Below are positions 14,736-18,569 of a stretch of 18,569 nt of DNA, piece after piece (position 1 is the first letter of the stretch; every line of letters begins with the position of its first letter). Source of the stretch: Helicobacter sp. (lineage in GTDB: Bacteria > Campylobacterota > Campylobacteria > Campylobacterales > Helicobacteraceae); NCBI GenBank assembly GCA_014799985.1, contig JAAVGZ010000037.1, positions 1 through 18,569 of the forward strand, written 5' to 3'. Both the position numbers and the translations under genes were made by a program. A model generated the notes under the pieces. That model was not told the origin of the DNA and ran no database searches. It worked only from the letters and a program-made list of their open reading frames with translations.

Positions 14736-16164
14736 TGTGATTATTATCGGCGCGGGTGTCGCAGGGCTCTATGCCGCACTGCAAATCGCGCGCCACAAGA
14801 AGGTTTTGATTCTGTGCAAAGCACAGCCATGGGATTGCAACACGTTCTATGCACAAGGCGGAATCGCTGTTGCGAAAAACAAAGACGACATCATCGCACA
14901 TATTCAAGACACGCTCAACGCGGGCGCAGGAATGTGCGACACACAGAATGTCGAGATTATGAGCATTCAGAGCCTCGAGGTGCTCGATGATTTGATTGCA
15001 CGCGGCGTGCCGTTCGACAAAGACGAAGATGGCAACCTGCTATTCACGAAAGAAGCCGCGCATTCGACAAACCGCATTATCCACGCCGGCGGAGATTGCA
15101 CAGGCAGGGTGCTGCATAGCCATTTGATTACGCAGATTCCGCACACATTGTGGAAAAATGCGACCGTAACCGAGCTGCTCATTCACGACAACCGCTGCTA
15201 TGGCGTGAATGTGCTGACCAAGCGCGGCAACTACAACCTCTATGCGCGCGATGTCGTCATCGCCAGCGGCGGTGTCGGCGGGCTGTTTGAGATGCACACC
15301 AACGCGCACACGGTCGCGGGCGAGCTGCATGGCATGATTTTGGAAAACGGGCTTAGGCTCTGCGATATGGAGATGTTGCAGTTTCACCCCACCGTGTTCG
15401 TGCAGACCACCCGCGCGCGCAAGCCGCTGCTTAGCGAGGCGCTGCGTGGCGAGGGCGCACAGATTGTCGACAAAGACAAGCGGCGATTCTTGTTCGACTA
15501 CGATTCGCGCGGCGAGCTCGCCTCGCGCGACACCGTTGCGCGCGCCATCTATGACTATCAGCAAAAATACAATGCCGAAGTTTTCTTGGACGTGTCGATG
15601 TTTCGCGAGCATTTCTTCGAGAAGCGCTTCCCCAATATCGCGCGCACATTGCATGGATTTGGGTATAGCTGCTACGACCCGATTCCGATTTCTCCTGCGT
15701 TTCATTATTGCATGGGCGGAATCGCGACTGACGCAAATGGCAGGGTTTTGGGAATGGACAATCTCTATGCGATTGGCGAGGCGGCGCACACGGGCGTGCA
15801 TGGCGCAAATCGGCTCGCGAGCAACTCGCTGCTCGAGGCGCTCGTTTTCGCGCGGCGCGCCACGCTCGAGATTCTGGGCAAAGAGGCTGCGACATGGAAG
15901 ATGCGCGAGTTTCAGCCCCGCAACGACATTTTGGAATGCGAGTATGACGGCAATCTCAAGCAGATTCTGCGCAAACTCATGTGGAACAAGGTCGGCATTA
16001 TCCGCAGAAAAAGCGCGCTGCTCGAGGCGCTCGGCGGGGTGGAGGTGATGCTCCAAAGCCACATCGGGCGGCTTTTGCGCTTGCGACTGCTTGCGGCAAA
16101 GAACATCATCGAAAGCGCGCTTTTGCGCGAGGAATCGCTCGGCGCGCATTGTTTGGTGGAGTAG
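14719..16164 (+). CDS. nadB: L-aspartate oxidase (NAD biosynthesis)
   Basis: FAD-dependent oxidase making iminoaspartate from L-aspartate, first step of de novo NAD synthesis, passed on to NadA. 481 residues from ATG 14719. The frame is open further upstream, but that part is the lipoprotein gene in another frame. FAD-binding GAGVAG (11-16), family motifs YAQGGIA (45-51), HSTNRIIHAGGDCTG (116-130), MEMLQFHPT (218-226), RGEGA (244-248), GELASRD (266-272), HYCMGGI (330-336) and GANRLASNSLLE (363-374). The active-site Glu219, His224, Arg271 and His330 are present. It has a shorter C-terminus than E. coli NadB. nadA and nadC are not in the window. Confidence 0.95.
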   Translation: MAYHYDVIIIGAGVAGLYAALQIARHKKVLILCKAQPWDCNTFYAQGGIAVAKNKDDIIAHIQDTLNAGAGMCDTQNVEIMSIQSLEVLDDLIARGVPFDKDEDGNLLFTKEAAHSTNRIIHAGGDCTGRVLHSHLITQIPHTLWKNATVTELLIHDNRCYGVNVLTKRGNYNLYARDVVIASGGVGGLFEMHTNAHTVAGELHGMILENGLRLCDMEMLQFHPTVFVQTTRARKPLLSEALRGEGAQIVDKDKRRFLFDYDSRGELASRDTVARAIYDYQQKYNAEVFLDVSMFREHFFEKRFPNIARTLHGFGYSCYDPIPISPAFHYCMGGIATDANGRVLGMDNLYAIGEAAHTGVHGANRLASNSLLEALVFARRATLEILGKEAATWKMREFQPRNDILECEYDGNLKQILRKLMWNKVGIIRRKSALLEALGGVEVMLQSHIGRLLRLRLLAAKNIIESALLREESLGAHCLVE

Positions 16165-16229
16165 ATAAGGGATAGATAGTGCGCTTTATGCGCTTTTATG
16201 TTGGAATGAAATGTCGATTTGGTGAAAAA

Positions 16230-16239
16230 TGATATAAGG
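16230..16239 (+). promoter_or_regulatory. Candidate promoter/ribosome site of the AT-rich cassette
   Basis: TGATATAAGG combines an extended -10-like box (TATAAG, 16233-16238) with AAGG, eight bases before the ATG at 16247. Either the mRNA starts nearly at the ATG or the sequence acts mainly as ribosome binding site. A weak GCGC/GCGC hairpin with a TTTT tail at 16178-16196 may end nadB transcription. Confidence 0.35.
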
Positions 16240-16246
16240 TAGACAC

Positions 16247-16732
16247 ATGACAGCTCAAAGAGAAAATGAAATTGCTGCGATTGCAGAACGGATTCTTATG
16301 CAATATGGTAATCATACGTTTCCGATTGACCCAATTCCTATTGCAGAAAAAATAGGGCTTAGTGTTTGGCAAGCAACCTTACCACGCGATGTGTCGGGGC
16401 AAATCCTCTATGAAGAGAAAAAAATTTTTATAGAAAAATCAGACCATATCTATCGACAAATTTTCTCAATAGCGCATGAATTGGGACATTTTTTGTTGCA
16501 TAATGATGGCACGAGCCATATCTCTAAAAGAGATTTAACAACAAAACAAGGCACAGATTCTAAGGAAATTGAGGCAAATCATTTTGCGGCATGTTTGCTC
16601 ATGCCAAAAGATGAGGTACAACGTATGGTTAATCTAGGCTTTGCGCTCGATTCGATGGCAAATTATTTTGGAATCTCGGCAATGGCAATGAATGTTCGAT
16701 TAAGCAATTTGGGAGTACGAACGTATGTGTAG
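16247..16732 (+). CDS. ImmA/IrrE-family metallopeptidase
   Basis: 161-residue zinc-peptidase-like protein of the COG2856/DUF955 family. The zinc motif HELGH is at 77-81 and the third ligand Glu109 lies in EANHFAACLLMP, a family hallmark. The N-terminal residues 1-70 follow the family pattern (PIDPIPIAEKIGLSV ... SGQILY). Members cut or destabilise partner regulators in mobile elements, stress responses and toxin-antitoxin pairs. The usual partner, a helix-turn-helix repressor, is not next to it. Instead its last eight bases overlap the gene of a coiled-coil membrane protein. Base composition is much more AT-rich than the flanking nadB, suggesting acquisition. Confidence 0.88.
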   Translation: MTAQRENEIAAIAERILMQYGNHTFPIDPIPIAEKIGLSVWQATLPRDVSGQILYEEKKIFIEKSDHIYRQIFSIAHELGHFLLHNDGTSHISKRDLTTKQGTDSKEIEANHFAACLLMPKDEVQRMVNLGFALDSMANYFGISAMAMNVRLSNLGVRTYV

Positions 16733-17123
16733 TATAGCCAAAGATGCAGAACAAAAGCATAGTGCTCAAGAATTATTAAAATCACGAAAAGATATTGAAC
16801 AACTCATTATTGATAATCAATATTATAAGGAGCAGATTAAAGAAATCCATAATCAAAAAAGAATCGATGATGAACAAGCGCAGCTTGAAAATTCACGCAT
16901 CATTAATGAACTTGGAAAATTTCTTGTAAAAATATTTTTTGGGAAATTTTGGAAAATTTATATTGTATTTTTCTGGATAATACTCTATGCAATATTCTAT
17001 TTCTATTGCAATGATGCCATCGAATTTATCAATCAAATTGGCTTGTTTTTAATTGTATTCATTCTCGGCAAATTTCTAAAAGATGGACTAGGTATATTTT
17101 TTAACGTAGCAGGCAAAAAATAG
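16725..17123 (+). CDS. Coiled-coil, two-helix membrane protein of unknown function
   Basis: 132 residues and no family that I recognise. Residues 8-63 form a charged coiled coil (KSRKDIEQLI ... QAQLENSR). Two hydrophobic helices follow at about 75-95 and 101-119 with a short polar loop (CNDAIE), and the tail ends in GKK. The start has GGGAG (16711-16715) and overlaps the ImmA/IrrE gene by eight bases, so the two are almost certainly translated together. Size, topology and pairing recall small membrane effectors of toxin-antitoxin or phage-defence pairs, but nothing in the sequence proves toxicity. AT-rich like its partner. Confidence 0.75.
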   Translation: MCSIAKDAEQKHSAQELLKSRKDIEQLIIDNQYYKEQIKEIHNQKRIDDEQAQLENSRIINELGKFLVKIFFGKFWKIYIVFFWIILYAIFYFYCNDAIEFINQIGLFLIVFILGKFLKDGLGIFFNVAGKK

Positions 17124-17132
17124 TGCATTACA

Positions 17133-17182
17133 ACTCAAGATGCACCTCCACAAAGGACACACATTGGAGGTGCAACTTTAGT
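17133..17182. terminator. Bidirectional hairpin terminator
   Basis: TGCACCTCCA (17141-17150) and TGGAGGTGCA (17165-17174) form a perfect 10-bp stem with a 14-base loop. Partial pairing continues outward for about eight bases. It stands between the end of the coiled-coil membrane protein gene (+) and the end of the flavodoxin gene (-) and can serve both. The T-tail is weak on both sides. Confidence 0.65.
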
Positions 17183-17205
17183 CGTTATTGCGCCAAAAAT
17201 GTCGT

Positions 17206-17730
17206 CTAGTTAAATTTATAGACAATATCTTCGACCCATTCGGCGATTCTATCTTCTGTTTGGTCGTCTTGGTTGACTTCGTCAATCATCAGCCCAATGA
17301 ACTTGCCACGCACAACGGATTTGCTCCACTCAAATTGATAGTCATCTGTGCTGGTTTTTCCAACCACTATCGCCCTATGCGCGAGCTTTTGATAAATATG
17401 CGAAATCCCCTCGCCAAAAGTTTCGCCATAGCCGTCTTGGTCGCCAAGCCCGACAAACGCAATGGTCTTGCCCGCAACATCGTTGGCGCTAAGTTTGGGA
17501 AGAAAATCTTCCCAATCAGACTGCAAATCGCCCTCGCCATAGGTTGGCGAAGCAAAGATGAGATTCTCATATCGGCGCAAATCATTTCTACTCGCCTTTG
17601 CAACATCAAAAATCTTGACATCGACATATTCCCTCAATTCTTCTGCAATTTGTTCGACAACCTTTTCTGTGTTGCCACCATCTGTGCCATAGAAGATTCC
17701 AATGGGCTTTTTGCAAACATCATTGGGCAA
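17206..17730 (-). CDS. fldA: Flavodoxin (long-chain, FldA)
   Basis: 174-residue FMN electron carrier. In H. pylori FldA takes electrons from pyruvate oxidoreductase and is essential; the same job is likely here. FMN phosphate loop TDGGNT (16-21), the 60s loop SPTYGEGDLQSDWEDF (61-76), the 90s loop VGLGDQDGYGETF (93-105) and the DEVNQDDQT tail (150-158) closely follow the H. pylori protein. The H. pylori isoform has Ala in the 60s loop where other flavodoxins have Trp; here it is Tyr64 or a neighbour. The only in-frame start is TTG 17730: an in-frame stop lies two codons upstream and no ATG precedes the conserved IGIFYGTD. No good ribosome binding site is seen. Starts 10 bases after the yaaW-like stop, so it may depend on coupling. 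Confidence 0.92.
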   Translation of the reverse strand: MPNDVCKKPIGIFYGTDGGNTEKVVEQIAEELREYVDVKIFDVAKASRNDLRRYENLIFASPTYGEGDLQSDWEDFLPKLSANDVAGKTIAFVGLGDQDGYGETFGEGISHIYQKLAHRAIVVGKTSTDDYQFEWSKSVVRGKFIGLMIDEVNQDDQTEDRIAEWVEDIVYKFN

Positions 17731-17740
17731 TTCTTATTCA

Positions 17741-18469
17741 TCAACCCTTTGGTGCATTTATTATTTGCCGCATGCAAGCAATTTGGATTGTGGCAGGAAT
17801 CGTAACGCGATACGCAGGTCCCGCAATGTCCAAAGCCGTCCAAAGTGCTGTAATAATCCAACCTATGGGTCCCAAAAAGACTCCTATGGCTCTTGTTAGG
17901 GCAGCATTGGTAGCAAGAGATAGTCCATGTCCCAAAATAGCCTTAGCAATCATATTTGCAATAATCACAGCCGTTTGATAAACCATAAACCCTGAAAGCT
18001 TCATCGCACCTTGTATTGCAATTGTTACTGCTTGTGGGGTAAAACTTGTAACATTTTTAAGCCCCAAGTCATTGCTTATTTCTTTAAGCTGTTCAGGCGT
18101 CATCTTTTCAAGAGAATCTGTTAAAATCTTGCTCAATAGATTAATTTCGATAAAATCTATTGAAGCATCACTGTTGTAATTCACCTTGAGTTTGTCGCAC
18201 ACATCGCACAGAATCTCTCGATACAAAACGCCACCACCGCGCACCATATTCACAAACGTATTGCCGCCAAATCGTTGATACGATTCCGCAATATCTTGCC
18301 AATAGCGCACATGATTGGGGTGGTACATCTTATAGCCATTAGACAATGTCAATGTTTCTGTCAATCTCTCCTCGCCCTTATCTTTTGTCAGAATCTCCAC
18401 GAGAACGCCCAAGAGCTCGTTGTCGCATTGACTCAAAAAATCCAAATCGGTATCGTTTTGATACGCCAT
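17741..18469 (-). CDS. UPF0174 (YaaW/HP1588-like) protein with DUF3944 N-terminus
   Basis: 242 residues, family UPF0174, which includes HP1588 of H. pylori and YaaW of E. coli. It opens with the DUF3944 motif MAYQNDTDLDFLSQC..LLGVLVEILTKD. The conserved middle reads FGGNTFVNMVRGGGVLYREILCDVCDKL (68-94), and the hydrophobic C-terminal part GVFLGPIGW..TALWTALDIAGPAYRVTIPA (196-226) may insert in or touch a membrane. Function is unknown. The start is clear: AAGGAG (18480-18475 on the minus strand) five bases before ATG 18469. That Shine-Dalgarno overlaps a palindrome and the promoter abuts a G11 tract, both listed separately. Downstream the stop is 10 bases before the flavodoxin start. Confidence 0.85.
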   Translation of the reverse strand: MAYQNDTDLDFLSQCDNELLGVLVEILTKDKGEERLTETLTLSNGYKMYHPNHVRYWQDIAESYQRFGGNTFVNMVRGGGVLYREILCDVCDKLKVNYNSDASIDFIEINLLSKILTDSLEKMTPEQLKEISNDLGLKNVTSFTPQAVTIAIQGAMKLSGFMVYQTAVIIANMIAKAILGHGLSLATNAALTRAIGVFLGPIGWIITALWTALDIAGPAYRVTIPATIQIACMRQIINAPKG

Positions 18470-18476
18470 GTTGTCT

Positions 18477-18495
18477 CCTTATTTCAAAAATAAGG
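18477..18495 (-). promoter_or_regulatory. Palindrome over start site and Shine-Dalgarno of the yaaW-like gene
   Basis: CCTTATTT and AAATAAGG form perfect 8-base arms around three bases. On the minus strand the dyad begins a few bases after the -10 box, spans the expected transcription start, and its last arm contains the AAGG of the Shine-Dalgarno. It could be a repressor operator, or an RNA hairpin hiding the ribosome site if transcription starts further upstream. Confidence 0.5.
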
Positions 18496-18499
18496 AAAT

Positions 18500-18516
18500 A
18501 TTCTACCCCCCCCCCC
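18500..18516 (-). promoter_or_regulatory. -10 box preceded by an 11-base G homopolymer
   Basis: Read on the minus strand, a run of eleven G (18516-18506) is followed directly by the -10-like TAGAAT (18505-18500) of the yaaW-like gene. In Campylobacterota, G tracts of this length are unstable and cause phase variation, either in genes or between promoter elements. Here the tract would occupy the spacer just upstream of the -10. That this is the active promoter is inferred from position and sequence. Confidence 0.55.
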
Positions 18517-18569
18517 GCTGAAATTTAGCTGAAAAATTGGGGAATTTTGTGGGTTTTCGTGCGCAGAAT

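Noticed and set aside
15040..16149. Minus-strand frame of 369 codons antisense to nadB
   Set aside because: It is a shadow frame of a conserved enzyme gene, with no domain features.
17634..17861. 75-codon minus-strand frame bridging the yaaW-like and flavodoxin genes
   Set aside because: It lies in another frame across the end of one conserved gene and the start of another and has no ribosome binding site. It is noted only because of the odd flavodoxin start.

Overview
The window looks like a chromosomal segment of a Campylobacterota species, most likely a Helicobacter outside the H. pylori group. The evidence is a complete P19/FTR1-type iron-uptake operon in the gene order known from Campylobacter jejuni, a five-repeat cysteine-rich Sel1 (Hcp-like) secreted protein with C-x7-C repeats, an H. 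pylori-like FldA flavodoxin, a UPF0174/YaaW-family protein, a short NadB, and a long G homopolymer at a promoter of the kind used for phase variation in this phylum.

Layout. Positions 1-432 hold a cluster of dispersed inverted-repeat (REP/MITE-like) elements and no gene. Positions 540-8216 hold one tight plus-strand operon: promoter with a perfect palindrome, FTR1 permease, P19, DUF2318 Fe-S-type membrane protein, two FtsX/MacB-type permeases, their ATPase and a thioredoxin-like lipoprotein. Overlapping or nearly touching genes suggest one transcript. The inferred task is periplasmic iron capture (P19), passage through FTR1, and an accessory ABC/redox module whose substrate is unknown.

Positions 8260-12121 hold two tandem paralogous proteins of unknown function. 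Each has a cold-shock-like N-terminus, a helical/coiled-coil centre and a C-terminal alpha/beta segment that may be a degenerate receiver domain. They are followed by the Hcp-like protein. Positions 12219-14528 (minus strand) hold uvrC and a DUF721/DciA-like gene. Divergently, and overlapping that gene at its 5' end, lie a small LptM-like lipoprotein gene and nadB (14499-16164).

Positions 16247-17123 are an AT-rich pair: an ImmA/IrrE-type metallopeptidase overlapping a gene for a coiled-coil, two-helix membrane protein. It looks like an acquired cassette placed between housekeeping genes. It ends at a strong hairpin, beyond which a minus-strand UPF0174-flavodoxin pair (18469 to 17206) reads toward it. 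The promoter of that pair carries a G11 tract directly against the -10 box and an 8-bp-arm palindrome over the start-site/Shine-Dalgarno region.

The most promising observations are the tandem cold-shock-like/coiled-coil/receiver-like paralogues, the ImmA plus membrane-protein pair, and the possible phase-variable promoter in front of yaaW-fldA.
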